From the NCBI RefSeq assembly GCF_026314945.1, contig NZ_CP111121.1, positions 3,906,001-3,970,000 on the forward strand: 64,000 nt of DNA, given 5' to 3'. The position numbers were made by a program, and so were the translations under genes. The notes beneath the pieces were generated by a model that was not told the origin of the DNA, searched no databases, and worked only from the letters and a program-made list of their open reading frames with translations. Source of the stretch: Chryseobacterium fluminis (GTDB taxonomy: Bacteria > Bacteroidota > Bacteroidia > Flavobacteriales > Weeksellaceae). Numbering within the stretch: the first letter of the stretch is position 1; each line of letters opens with the position of its first letter. This document shows, piece after piece, positions 35,215-44,050 of this stretch.

Positions 35215-37401
35215 ATGAGAATAATCGAGTGTCATGAGGAAAAGATCCATCTCGCCGGTCAGGTACAGGATTTAGGCTTTCTATTGGTCTTCCAGGACAG
35301 ATGTTGTGTCGCCGCAAGTGACAATGCCCGTATCGAAGGATGGGAATCCTCCTCATTGGTAGGGAATTCTCTGGCTGACATCCTTAAAAGTCTGTTACCT
35401 GGGTATAGCGTTGAACAGGTCGAACAGAATATTCAGGATAAGATATTTTACCGTTTTGTTGAACGGATCCGCTTGGCACAGCATGATTATTTTCTGAGCA
35501 TCTACCAATACGATGGTAGGATCTATCTGGAAACCGAATTGGCACATCCCGAACAGATCAAGACCACCAAACTGTATTATTATGCTAAATATATTGAAGA
35601 TCAGAGCCGTATTGGCACATGGCAGTCGCTTACCGATCTGGTTCGTGAGATTATAGGTTTTGATCGGGTGATGGTGTATAAATTTCTGGAAGATGAAGGG
35701 GGACAGGTTATCGCAGAATCGAAACGGGACGATATCGAATCATTTTTAGGGTATCGTTATCCTGAGTTTGATATACCGAGACAGGCAAGAGAACTCTATA
35801 AAGTTTTTCATGCCAGACATACGGCTGATGTCGATGCACCTGTGCATGGGCTGATAGGACTGTCGAAGGAATCTGTGGATCTCAGCCGGTGCAGTATCAG
35901 GGCCATGTCACCGCTACACCTTCAGTATATCCGGAACTCCGGGGCAAAGGCCAGTGCCAGCTTTTCAATTATTATCGATGGTGAGCTGTGGGGTCTGGTT
36001 ACCTGCCAGCATTATCACCCCCGACATGTCGATCTTTCGCAGAGGCATTTGTGCGTTTTTCTGACACAGTATGCAGTGAATAACTATCTGGCCGGAAAAC
36101 AGAAAGAAATGTTAGCTTTTCAGGATACGATCGGTCATATGGAGACTGAGCTAAAAACCGAACTGTTGGTAAACAGGGGCAGATTTACTATTTTAGAAAA
36201 GTTCGGTTCACAGATTATGGATATCATGTCTGCTGATGGGGTGATCATCCGCCACGATCAGGGATTTAAACAGTATGGAGAAGTACCTTCGCCGGAACAG
36301 ATCTTACAGATGGACCACACCATTGGCGAAAGCGGATACGAAGCGATTTATTCGACCCATCAGTTCAGGACGGATGGTGAGAATGAGGAATCAGGAAAAG
36401 CAGGGATCTTTCCGGGTGTGGTCCGATTGGATGTCATTCCCAGTAGTAACTGGTATATCTATGTTTTCAGGAAGGAAAGAATCGTAGACGAAATCTGGGC
36501 CGGGAAACCTGTAAAGATACAGGAGGTTGACAATGTTAATGGCGTAAGCTTCTATTCACCACGTACATCGTTTGATGCCTGGATCAAAACTACGGAAGGA
36601 AAATCAGAGGAGTGGAAGCTGTCTGAAATTCAGTTTTTAAAAGACATCGGCCAGATTGTTCAGCAGTCTATCGCCCAACGCGGTGGCGAGATTGAAGAGC
36701 TTAATAAGGAACTGGTCCGTTCAAATAATGCCCTTGAAACGTTCAGTTACACGCTTATGCATGATCTGAAAAATCCCCTGACGTCCATTCAGCTGTCGGC
36801 ACAGCTGATTTCAGGCAAAAAGAATCTTTCCGAAGAAATGAAGCTGAAGATGGCGGCTAATATCATCGAGGGTTCGAAACTCATTACCGAAATGATGGAT
36901 AAAGTCTATAAGATCTCCAAGGTGACCCAGGTAGAATTTGAGTTTGAAATGATCGATCCCGAATCTGAAATCCTGAGCATAATAGAAAATGCCATGCAGC
37001 AATATAAGGTTCCACATCTTAGATTTACGCTAAAAAACTGTATTCCGATATGGGGCGAAAGAACACTGTTGTACCAGCTGTTTTTAAACCTCGTAGGAAA
37101 TGCCATTAAATACAGCAGTCAAGAAACCGAACCTGCCATTGAAGTGTACAGTGAATATGAAAACAACGAGATTTGCTATACCATTACGGATAACGGAATC
37201 GGAATGGATTTATCGGATAACCTCAATATTTTTGAGATCTTTAAGAGACTGCCAAATACCGATGGCTTTGAAGGCTCAGGTATCGGGCTCTCTATTGTAA
37301 AAAGAATTGCGGATAAACTTAATGCTTCCGTATCGGTTGAAAGTGAGCCGGGACAGGGGACTACCTTTACTATCAGGTTTAAAAAAATGTCTGATCAATA
37401 G
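35215..37401 (+). CDS. Bacteriophytochrome histidine kinase
   Basis: The 728-residue protein has the full PAS-GAF-PHY-kinase layout. Cys5 (IIECHEEKIHLAGQVQDLGF) is at the position of the biliverdin-binding Cys of bacteriophytochromes. The GAF domain has FDIPRQARELY, DVDAPVHG and SPLHLQYIRN, and the later LWGLVTCQHYHPR replaces the usual CHH by CQH. The PHY tongue has YSPRTSF and EEWKLSE. The kinase has YTLMHDLKNPLTSIQLSAQL (phosphoacceptor His), an N box NLVGNAIKYSS, and G boxes DNGIGMD and GSGIGLSIVK. It should sense red/far-red light. A single-domain response regulator follows after 93 bp. No heme oxygenase for biliverdin supply is in the window. Confidence 0.92.
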   Translation: MRIIECHEEKIHLAGQVQDLGFLLVFQDRCCVAASDNARIEGWESSSLVGNSLADILKSLLPGYSVEQVEQNIQDKIFYRFVERIRLAQHDYFLSIYQYDGRIYLETELAHPEQIKTTKLYYYAKYIEDQSRIGTWQSLTDLVREIIGFDRVMVYKFLEDEGGQVIAESKRDDIESFLGYRYPEFDIPRQARELYKVFHARHTADVDAPVHGLIGLSKESVDLSRCSIRAMSPLHLQYIRNSGAKASASFSIIIDGELWGLVTCQHYHPRHVDLSQRHLCVFLTQYAVNNYLAGKQKEMLAFQDTIGHMETELKTELLVNRGRFTILEKFGSQIMDIMSADGVIIRHDQGFKQYGEVPSPEQILQMDHTIGESGYEAIYSTHQFRTDGENEESGKAGIFPGVVRLDVIPSSNWYIYVFRKERIVDEIWAGKPVKIQEVDNVNGVSFYSPRTSFDAWIKTTEGKSEEWKLSEIQFLKDIGQIVQQSIAQRGGEIEELNKELVRSNNALETFSYTLMHDLKNPLTSIQLSAQLISGKKNLSEEMKLKMAANIIEGSKLITEMMDKVYKISKVTQVEFEFEMIDPESEILSIIENAMQQYKVPHLRFTLKNCIPIWGERTLLYQLFLNLVGNAIKYSSQETEPAIEVYSEYENNEICYTITDNGIGMDLSDNLNIFEIFKRLPNTDGFEGSGIGLSIVKRIADKLNASVSVESEPGQGTTFTIRFKKMSDQ

Positions 37402-37494
37402 AAAATAGGTACCACATCCGTATTCATTGCATAATTTTTGCATATTGAAGTTTGCCTGTCAAAGTATGGCAAGCATCCCTTAAACTATCAGAAT

Positions 37495-37860
37495 ATGAAA
37501 ACAGTCTTTATCCTTGAGGATGAAAAAAATATAAGAGAAGCTTTAGAAATTTTATTATCGTTTGATAATTATAATGTGATCTGTTGCCCTAACGTGAGTG
37601 AGTTTTACACAAAATCATCTACTGTGATTCCCGATCTGTATCTTCTCGATGTAATGCTGCCGGACGGTTCGGGCATAGACGTGTGCAACTATGTTAAACA
37701 GACAGACGGAACCTGCAATGTACCGGTTATTATAATGAGTGCCCATGCCAAAGCCATTGAAATAGATCAGGCCTGCAGACCCGATGCATTCATCAGCAAA
37801 CCTTTTAATATGGATGATCTCCTGGATAAAGTGGCACAGCTGACTGCAGGTACAAGATAG
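37495..37860 (+). CDS. Single-domain response regulator (CheY-like)
   Basis: I choose the ATG at 37495, since the receiver fold begins directly there (MKTVFILEDEKNIREALEIL); an in-frame alternative start upstream would add 19 poorly fitting residues. The 121-residue protein has acidic pair ED, phospho-acceptor Asp in LYLLDVMLPDGSGID (about 52), IIMSAHA (Ser/Thr position) and SKPFNMDDLL (Lys). No output domain is present. Lying 93 bp behind the phytochrome kinase, it is its probable phosphotransfer partner. Confidence 0.9.
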   Translation: MKTVFILEDEKNIREALEILLSFDNYNVICCPNVSEFYTKSSTVIPDLYLLDVMLPDGSGIDVCNYVKQTDGTCNVPVIIMSAHAKAIEIDQACRPDAFISKPFNMDDLLDKVAQLTAGTR

Positions 37861-38095
37861 CCCATTCTGAGCAGATTAAAGTAAAATCTTATAAAGATGG
37901 TATCAGCATCAGATACCTGCCAGGGAAACAGACCTTTTAATTATCTGGTATTTGTATCTCTGCAGAAACAGGAATATCTTCCTCCTTTTGATGCGAATAT
38001 AAATAACGGGCAGTTATTTAATGAGACTATTAGCGGGTTTATAAGATGGTCTCAGAAAACCATATCTTCTATTAGTAATTTAGCTTAAAATTTCT

Positions 38096-38377
38096 ATGTC
38101 ATATATACTGAAAACAACTACAGCCGGACTTATTTACATATGGCCATCCAGAGTGATCAATGTAAAAAAGCCGAATGCTATTGACGGGGCGAAAATTTTG
38201 GGTAAGCCGGTAATTGTTAATGTTAACCAGATAGGCTTTCTTAGTTTTAATGTAGAAGGCAAAGTAACTTTTTTTATGGCTAACGGATTCGAAATATCGA
38301 TGAACGTACCGTATGATGCTGCTGAAGAAGCGTTAAACTGTGCAAAGGAGCATACTGAAAAAACCATCATCGGATAG
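38096..38377 (+). CDS. Small protein of unknown function
   Basis: The 93-residue product alternates beta-type segments (VIVNVNQIGFLSFNVEGKVT, then FFMANGFEISM) and ends with a helix (YDAAEEALNCAKEHTEK). There is no signal peptide. It lies downstream of the response regulator with a 235-bp gap. Codon pattern and internal organisation look real, but no family is recognised. Confidence 0.5.
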   Translation: MSYILKTTTAGLIYIWPSRVINVKKPNAIDGAKILGKPVIVNVNQIGFLSFNVEGKVTFFMANGFEISMNVPYDAAEEALNCAKEHTEKTIIG

Positions 38378-38410
38378 CAGTATACCTATAACACTTAAGG
38401 TATTTAAGTA

Positions 38411-39443
38411 ACCTGAGTTCGGTTTAAGCGAATTGTAAAAACAATTGGCCGTCATTTCCTTTATTGAGGTTTAGTGAGGGTTTTTTAGGGAAGAAGCAAT
38501 ATGCGGTTAATCCTCCCAAAATATTGATTATAAAATTGTTCACACTTCTATGTCTGGTATGTTCTATCTGGCAATGATTTTTAAGTTCATCATTTATAGT
38601 CTCAATTATTGCTCTTTTTCTTAATAAAATTTTGTCTTCCATCTTCATAATATGATTTTTCATATTTTTTCGGAGTTTGGTAAAAAGCTGAATGCCATCA
38701 GCGAAAAGCATTTCCCATAGAGCTTTTGAAAGATATCCTTTATCTGCAAATAATTTTCCAAACAGCTGCTGAGTCATTTTTTTTATATGTTTTGGATTTC
38801 GGTCATCTACATTTCCTTTTGTTAAATAGAAGGATAAGAGTTCTCCTTTTTCATTACAAACCAAATGAAGCTTAAAGCCATAAAACCAACCCATTGAAGA
38901 TTTTCCACGTTCTGCCAAACCTTTGAAAACTTTATGATTGTGTATTCTTTGATTTCTGCAAACTCTCAGAGCTGTACTATCCATAAAACTTATTCCGGTG
39001 CATTTTCCCAAACATTTTTCTTTCAGAAACAAGGCCAAAACCACAAAGTTTCTTTGCTGAAGTTCAATAAACCGATTGTATGAAAGACTGGTGGGAAATA
39101 AATCTTTCCAATACCCACAAACTATTTCTTTGTAATAATGCTTAAATGTTTTGTGGGCACCTAAGTGAAATCCTATCATGATGGTGATAATTTCAGAATC
39201 AGACATTCTGGATGTTCTGTTTCTTCTTTTCTTGCTATCCCCAAGGGCCTGTTTTTTCATTTTTTTAATTTGAGCAGCAAACTCTTTACAAAAATCATTA
39301 ATTTGTACAAAAATATTTGTAATTTGGTCTTTCAAAATCATAAGTAATAATTCGTTTAAATATTTGAACATCAATAACTTAAATATACGAATTATTACTT
39401 TTTCATACAAATTTTATTTCATTTCCTTATCCCGAACTCAGGT
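38411..39443 (-). mobile_element. IS982-family insertion sequence with TAAGTA duplication
   Basis: Terminal inverted repeats acctgagttcgg (38411-38422) and ccgaactcaggt (39432-39443) bracket one transposase gene. The 6 bp taagta occurs immediately outside both ends (38405-38410, 39444-39449), a target duplication. Removing the IS and one taagta rebuilds the first unit of the repeat array, so the IS arrived after the array. Confidence 0.9.
38424..39341 (-). CDS. IS982-family transposase
   Basis: I start at the ATG at 39341 (MILKDQITNIFVQINDF), which fits the family N-terminus; an upstream in-frame start would add 23 residues. The 305-residue DDE-type transposase has MSDSEIITIMIGFHLG near residue 45. 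GISFMDSTALRVCRNQRIHN carries the first Asp, FADKGYLSKAL the second, and LLRKRAIIETINDELKNHCQ the Glu. The reading frame is intact, so the element may be active. Confidence 0.92.
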   Translation of the reverse strand: MILKDQITNIFVQINDFCKEFAAQIKKMKKQALGDSKKRRNRTSRMSDSEIITIMIGFHLGAHKTFKHYYKEIVCGYWKDLFPTSLSYNRFIELQQRNFVVLALFLKEKCLGKCTGISFMDSTALRVCRNQRIHNHKVFKGLAERGKSSMGWFYGFKLHLVCNEKGELLSFYLTKGNVDDRNPKHIKKMTQQLFGKLFADKGYLSKALWEMLFADGIQLFTKLRKNMKNHIMKMEDKILLRKRAIIETINDELKNHCQIEHTRHRSVNNFIINILGGLTAYCFFPKKPSLNLNKGNDGQLFLQFA

Positions 39444-40602
39444 TAAGTAATATATTTCGCTTGGAAGAAGTACACTGAAGTTGTGTTGAAAATCTTTAAT
39501 TTCTTCTGAAGCGCACTTAATTTTACGGTATTTTTTTTAGCTTTATAAGTTTACTTAAAGAGAGAGTAAATAAACACACCGCTACCGCACGAATCCCTTC
39601 GTGTGGTTGTCTGAAATCCAAAAGTTTTTTTAACACTTAAGTTATTTAAGTAATCTACTTTACGTGGAAGAAGTACACATAAGTCTCGAAAATCTTTGAT
39701 TTTCTTCTGATGTGTTCTTGATTCTATGGTATTTTTTAAACCTTTTAAAGTGTATTTAAGTGTGAGATAGTAAATACCACACCGCTACCGCACGAATCCC
39801 TTCGTGTGGTTGTCTGAAATCCAAAAGTCTTTTTAACACTTAAGTTATTTAAGTAGTATACTTTGCGCAGAAGAAGTACACGAAAGTTTTGTTGAAAATC
39901 TTTAATTTCTTCTGAAGCGCACTTAATTCTATGGTATTTTTTTTAACCTTTTAAAGTGTATTTAAGTGTGAGATAGTAAATACCACACCGCTACCGCACG
40001 AATCCCTTCGTGTGGTTGTCTGAAATCCAAAAGTTTTTTTAACACTTAAGTTATTTAAGTAGTATACTTTGTGCAGAAGAAGTACACGGAAGCTTTGTTG
40101 AATCTTGATTTTCTTCTGAGGTACACTTAATTCTGCGGTATTTTTTTAAGCTTTCTAAAGTGGATTAGGTTTGAGATAGTAGATAACCACACGATAGAAT
40201 CGTGCGGTAGCGTTGTTGTTGAACTGTTTATAGAGGGTTTTGCTGTATTATGTAATTGGTCTTTATATGATAAGCTGTGAATATAGGATTAAGATAGTAA
40301 ATACCACACGATAGAATCGTGCGGTAGCGTTGTTGAGATGTTTATAGAGGGTTTTGCTGTATTATGTAATTGGTCTTTATATGATAAGCTGTGAATATGG
40401 GATTGAGATAATAAAATACCACATGATAGAATCGTGCGGTAGCAGTTTATTGTAAGAGTTCAAAAGCAATAGATTCTGAAAAAGGCCGTCTCAATCTATG
40501 AAATGGCCTTTATATATTTGTTAGCTTCCTATGCGGAAATGATTTTATATTATAATTTTCTACCGGTCATTCAGTGGCCGGGCAGGTTCTTTTCATAAAT
40601 GT
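39444..40602. other. Non-coding repeat tract before the dehydrogenase gene
   Basis: It holds the remaining units of the repeat array up to about 40440, then 160 bp of unique sequence containing a possible terminator-like ccgtctcaatctatgaaatg stretch. No coding sequence is seen on either strand. Confidence 0.5.
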
Positions 40603-41610
40603 TTATGGCTGCCCGCTTCCGCCCGCAGCTCCATAAATATGCCCAGTGGTAAAGCTGGCATCATTGGCAGCAAGCTGAACGAAGATCGAAGCGAGTTCAG
40701 CAGGCTGTCCCGGTCTTCCTAACGGGGTATCTTCTCCAAATTTAACAAGGTTTTCCTGGGTCTGCCCGCCGCTGACTTCCAGAGCGGTCCAAACCGGTCC
40801 CGGTGCCACCCCGTTTACCCGTATTCCTTTAGGTCCGAGCTGTTTGGCCAGAGACTTCACATAGCTGGTGGTTGCTGCTTTGGTTTGGGCATAATCATAC
40901 AGATTTTCTGAAGGGTCATAAGCCTGAACTGATGAAAGCCCTATTATAGAAGAGCCTGGCTTCAGGTGCGGAAGTGCTGCTTTTGTGATCCAGAACGGCG
41001 CATAAATGTTGGTCTTCATGGTCCTGTCAAACGCTTCGGTACTGATATCCAGTATCGAATCATTGCTTTTCTGGTGACCGGCATTATTAATCAGGATATC
41101 CAGTCCGCCCAATTGCTGTACGGCTTGGGCGACCAGTTTTTTGCAGAATTCCTCATTTCGGATATCGCCGGGAATGGCAAAGGCCTTGCGTCCCGCTTTC
41201 CGGATCAGCTCAATAACTTCTGCGGCATCAGATTCTTCTTCAGGAAGATAATTGATTGCCACGTCGGCACCTTCGCGCGCGTAGGCAATGGCTGCTGCGC
41301 GGCCGATCCCGGAATCTCCTCCGGTGATCAGTGCTTTTCTGCCCATCAGTCTTCCGGATCCTACATAGCTTTTTTCACCATGGTCCGGAACCGGATCCAT
41401 TTTACTGGCCAGTCCGGGAAAGGGCTGAAACTGACTTTTGAAAGGAGGCCTCGGATATTTGGTCGTTGGGTCAGTAAGGTCAGGCCCTGTCATACTTCGT
41501 GGCTTCTGATTTTGAGATGACTGTGCCAGCGCTGCCGGAGCCACAGTTGCAATAGCAATGGTAGATGCTATTTTTCCTAAAGCATTTCTTCGTGTAATAG
41601 ATTTTTCCAT
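40603..41610 (-). CDS. Short-chain dehydrogenase/reductase, Tat-exported
   Basis: The 335-residue protein starts with a twin-arginine type signal (MEKSITRRNALGKIAST, then IAIATVAPAALAQ). The mature SDR fold has GGDSGIGRAAAIAYAREGAD (NAD(P) binding), INNAGHQK, catalytic Ser in IGLSSVQAY, and YDYAQTKAA with Tyr and Lys. It resembles the YghA/YdaD-type SDR group. The proline-rich linker YPRPPFKSQFQPFPG is also typical of that group. Export would need the cofactor to be bound before Tat transport. A single-gene unit. Confidence 0.9.
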   Translation of the reverse strand: MEKSITRRNALGKIASTIAIATVAPAALAQSSQNQKPRSMTGPDLTDPTTKYPRPPFKSQFQPFPGLASKMDPVPDHGEKSYVGSGRLMGRKALITGGDSGIGRAAAIAYAREGADVAINYLPEEESDAAEVIELIRKAGRKAFAIPGDIRNEEFCKKLVAQAVQQLGGLDILINNAGHQKSNDSILDISTEAFDRTMKTNIYAPFWITKAALPHLKPGSSIIGLSSVQAYDPSENLYDYAQTKAATTSYVKSLAKQLGPKGIRVNGVAPGPVWTALEVSGGQTQENLVKFGEDTPLGRPGQPAELASIFVQLAANDASFTTGHIYGAAGGSGQP

Positions 41611-41887
41611 GAGATTTACTATTTTGTGATGGTTTGGGTATATATAATCCTCAAATTTAATGGATTTAAGGATCGATTAAATGTTTAATCAACTTATAAA
41701 AACTAATTTTATGCCGTTTGACCTACGATTTATAAATTATTGTAATCTATTTTCATGTTAATTTAATTTCCATTCAAGTTCAGAGGACATAGGCAGGGTT
41801 TATCATTCCGGGAAAGACATCACTAGGTAAGATGATTTTTTCTGGTATTCATATACCATTTTAGATGGGCAAATAAATTACTTTGTA

Positions 41888-41895
41888 TATATTTG
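41888..41895 (+). promoter_or_regulatory. -7 box of the 663-residue kinase gene
   Basis: TATATTTG fits TAnnTTTG and lies 7 bp before the start codon at 41903, which suggests a leaderless or very short-leader message. No clear -33 TTTG was seen. Confidence 0.5.
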
Positions 41896-41902
41896 TCATA
41901 TT

Positions 41903-43894
41903 ATGATTACCCAAGAAAGTTTGTCGGATAAAGGCTTCAGCCTGGATTTAATCATTCAGGCATTAACCTCATCTTCGGCACCTACATCCATCTATTCAGG
42001 AGAAGATATGATCATTCGTTTTGCCAATGCGGGCATGTTAGCGCTGTGGGGCAAAGACTCATCCGTAATAGGCAAGCCATTGATGGAGGCAATCCCGGAG
42101 CTGGAAGGACAGCCCTTTTTAGAACTGTTGCGGGAGGTCTGGCGTACCGGCAAAACGTATTCGGTATCCGATGCTCCTGCAAAACTGATAAAAAACGGAG
42201 AGGAAACGCTCGATTATTTTGATTACGAATATAAAGCACTGATTGGTGATGATCATAAAACATGGTGTATACTTAATACGGCATTAGAAGTAACTTCACG
42301 CCGTGAATTTTTGCAGCAAATACAGCAGAAAGAAGAACGGGAGCACGCTCTTAATGAAGAAATGGCCGCCACGCTTGAAGAGCTGACCTGTACCAATGAA
42401 GAGCTCAGCCATTCTATAAAGCAGCTGGCTGATAGCAGGGAGTACATCCGAACGATCATTGAACAGGCTCCTGTAGGAATTGCCATGCTGAAAGGCCCGG
42501 AACATATCATTGAAATTGCCAACCCGGCCATTCTCACGATATGGGGTCGCACAGAGGCGGAGGTTATTGGCCACCCTCATGAAAATGCCCGCCCCGAGTT
42601 GCGGGACCAGCCAGTAAATGGTTGGCTCAGGGAAGTCTACGAAAGCGGAAAGCCTAAAATAAATACTGAGTTTAAGGTAAAGTTGCGCCATAAAGATGGA
42701 TTGAGAGATGCCATCGTAAACTCGATATACCAGCCTATATTTTCTGATAACGGTAATATTTCAGGAGTTCTGATCATTCTGGAAGAGATCACCCGACAGG
42801 TCCTGGAGCGGCAGAAGAATGAAAATGACCAGCAGATGCTGGCCCTTGCCATAGATGCAGGGGAACTTGCCACCTTCTACTATCAGCCCGCGACCAATCT
42901 CTTTTCCGGAAATACTCTTCTCAAAACTTGGTTTGGTTTGTCCTCCGATGAAGATGTAGAGCTTTCCCTAGCATTGGCGGTCATCCTGCCGGAGGACCGG
43001 GATCGGGTAATGGCAGCGATTACCAACTCTTTTACGAAAGATTCGGATGGCTATTATTTTATAGAATACCGGATTAAAAATAATACCGACGAAAAGATAA
43101 GGATGCTCCAGGCCAACGGCAGAGTTTTCTATGATCAGCAGGGTAATCCGCTGAGCCTTAACGGTACGTTGAGGGATATTACTCAACAGAAGAAAGAGGA
43201 AGAACGAAAAGATGATTTTATGGGGATGGTAAGTCATGAACTCAAAACACCGCTTACTTCACTCAGGGCCTATCTCCAGGTTTTACACCGGATGGCAGTA
43301 AAAACAGAAAACCTCCTGCAGCAAAATACGCTGGAAAAGTCTTTAAAGCAGGTGGATAATATGACGGGAATGATTAATGGCTTTCTTAATGTTTCAAGAC
43401 TTGACTCAGGACAGATGCATATTGATAAAACAGTCTTTGATTTCCAGGTGTTGTTTTCGGAAATTGAGGATGAGGTTCTTTCCACTATTTTTACCCACAG
43501 TTTTATCTTTCAGTCTTCGGGATCGCAATCTATATTGGCAGACCGTGAGAAGATCTCGCAGGTACTTCATAATCTTATCGGAAATGCAGTGAAGTATTCC
43601 CCGATGGGCACATCAGTTACCGTAGAATATCTCACGATTGGTGATAACCGTTTGAAAGTAAATGTTCAGGATTACGGAAAAGGGATTTCCGCGGATGATC
43701 AGAAGCGTATATTTGAGCGCTACTACAGAGTAAAGGATATTAATGACACATCAGTCGCCGGCTTTGGTATAGGACTTTATCTCTGTAAGGAAATTATTGA
43801 ACTTCACGGTGGTACTATCGAGGTCCGGAGCTTGCCGGAAGAAGGTACTGTATTTTCATTTATTTTACCGATAAACGGACAAAAGCTCAGCTGA
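41903..43894 (+). CDS. Multi-PAS sensor histidine kinase
   Basis: The 663-residue cytoplasmic kinase has PAS-type domains at about 15-130 (IRFANAGMLALWGKDSSVIG), 180-300 (IEIANPAILTIWGRTEAEVI) and 310-420. A coiled coil with repeated EEL/TNEEL lies between the first two. The kinase core has FMGMVSHELKTPLTSLRAYL (phospho-His), NLIGNAVKYSPMG, DYGKGISADD and GFGIGLYLCKEI. No membrane segment is present, so it senses an internal signal. It is convergent with a related kinase at 44051-46792 that shares the WGKD(S/R)SV(I/L)GKP PAS sequence. No response regulator is adjacent. Confidence 0.9.
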   Translation: MITQESLSDKGFSLDLIIQALTSSSAPTSIYSGEDMIIRFANAGMLALWGKDSSVIGKPLMEAIPELEGQPFLELLREVWRTGKTYSVSDAPAKLIKNGEETLDYFDYEYKALIGDDHKTWCILNTALEVTSRREFLQQIQQKEEREHALNEEMAATLEELTCTNEELSHSIKQLADSREYIRTIIEQAPVGIAMLKGPEHIIEIANPAILTIWGRTEAEVIGHPHENARPELRDQPVNGWLREVYESGKPKINTEFKVKLRHKDGLRDAIVNSIYQPIFSDNGNISGVLIILEEITRQVLERQKNENDQQMLALAIDAGELATFYYQPATNLFSGNTLLKTWFGLSSDEDVELSLALAVILPEDRDRVMAAITNSFTKDSDGYYFIEYRIKNNTDEKIRMLQANGRVFYDQQGNPLSLNGTLRDITQQKKEEERKDDFMGMVSHELKTPLTSLRAYLQVLHRMAVKTENLLQQNTLEKSLKQVDNMTGMINGFLNVSRLDSGQMHIDKTVFDFQVLFSEIEDEVLSTIFTHSFIFQSSGSQSILADREKISQVLHNLIGNAVKYSPMGTSVTVEYLTIGDNRLKVNVQDYGKGISADDQKRIFERYYRVKDINDTSVAGFGIGLYLCKEIIELHGGTIEVRSLPEEGTVFSFILPINGQKLS

Positions 43895-44050
43895 ATTATG
43901 AATAGGCACATGTGATCATCGGATCAAATTTTTCTGGTCCTAAGAGCCCCGGAAGAACTTTCCTGCAATTCTGTGATATGAGCCCATACCTTAAAGATGA
44001 CTTTACTGTAGAATTGATGAAGATGATACGCCATTATCATCTTATCCACC

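Larger units (their letters stand above)
38391..40440. repeat. Tandem repeat array with REP-like hairpins, interrupted by IS982
   Basis: Units of about 205 bp begin acacttaagttatttaagta at 38391 (split by the IS), 39633, 39837 and 40042. Each carries an accgcacgaa-tccc-ttcgtgtggt hairpin (39584-39607, 39787-39810, 39993-40016). A second group of about 116-bp units carries the opposite-facing hairpin accacacgat-aga-atcgtgcggt (40186-40208, 40303-40325, 40418-40440). The array is non-coding. The hairpins resemble REP/BIME elements in size and pairing. Confidence 0.85.

Noticed and set aside
37897..38088. 63-codon frame between the response regulator and the small protein gene
   Set aside because: No family, no clear start signal, and composition typical of intergenic DNA.
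39444..40440. Regular repeats could be taken for a CRISPR array
   Set aside because: Units are about 205 and 116 bp and similar along their whole length, with no short repeat/unique spacer pattern and no cas genes.
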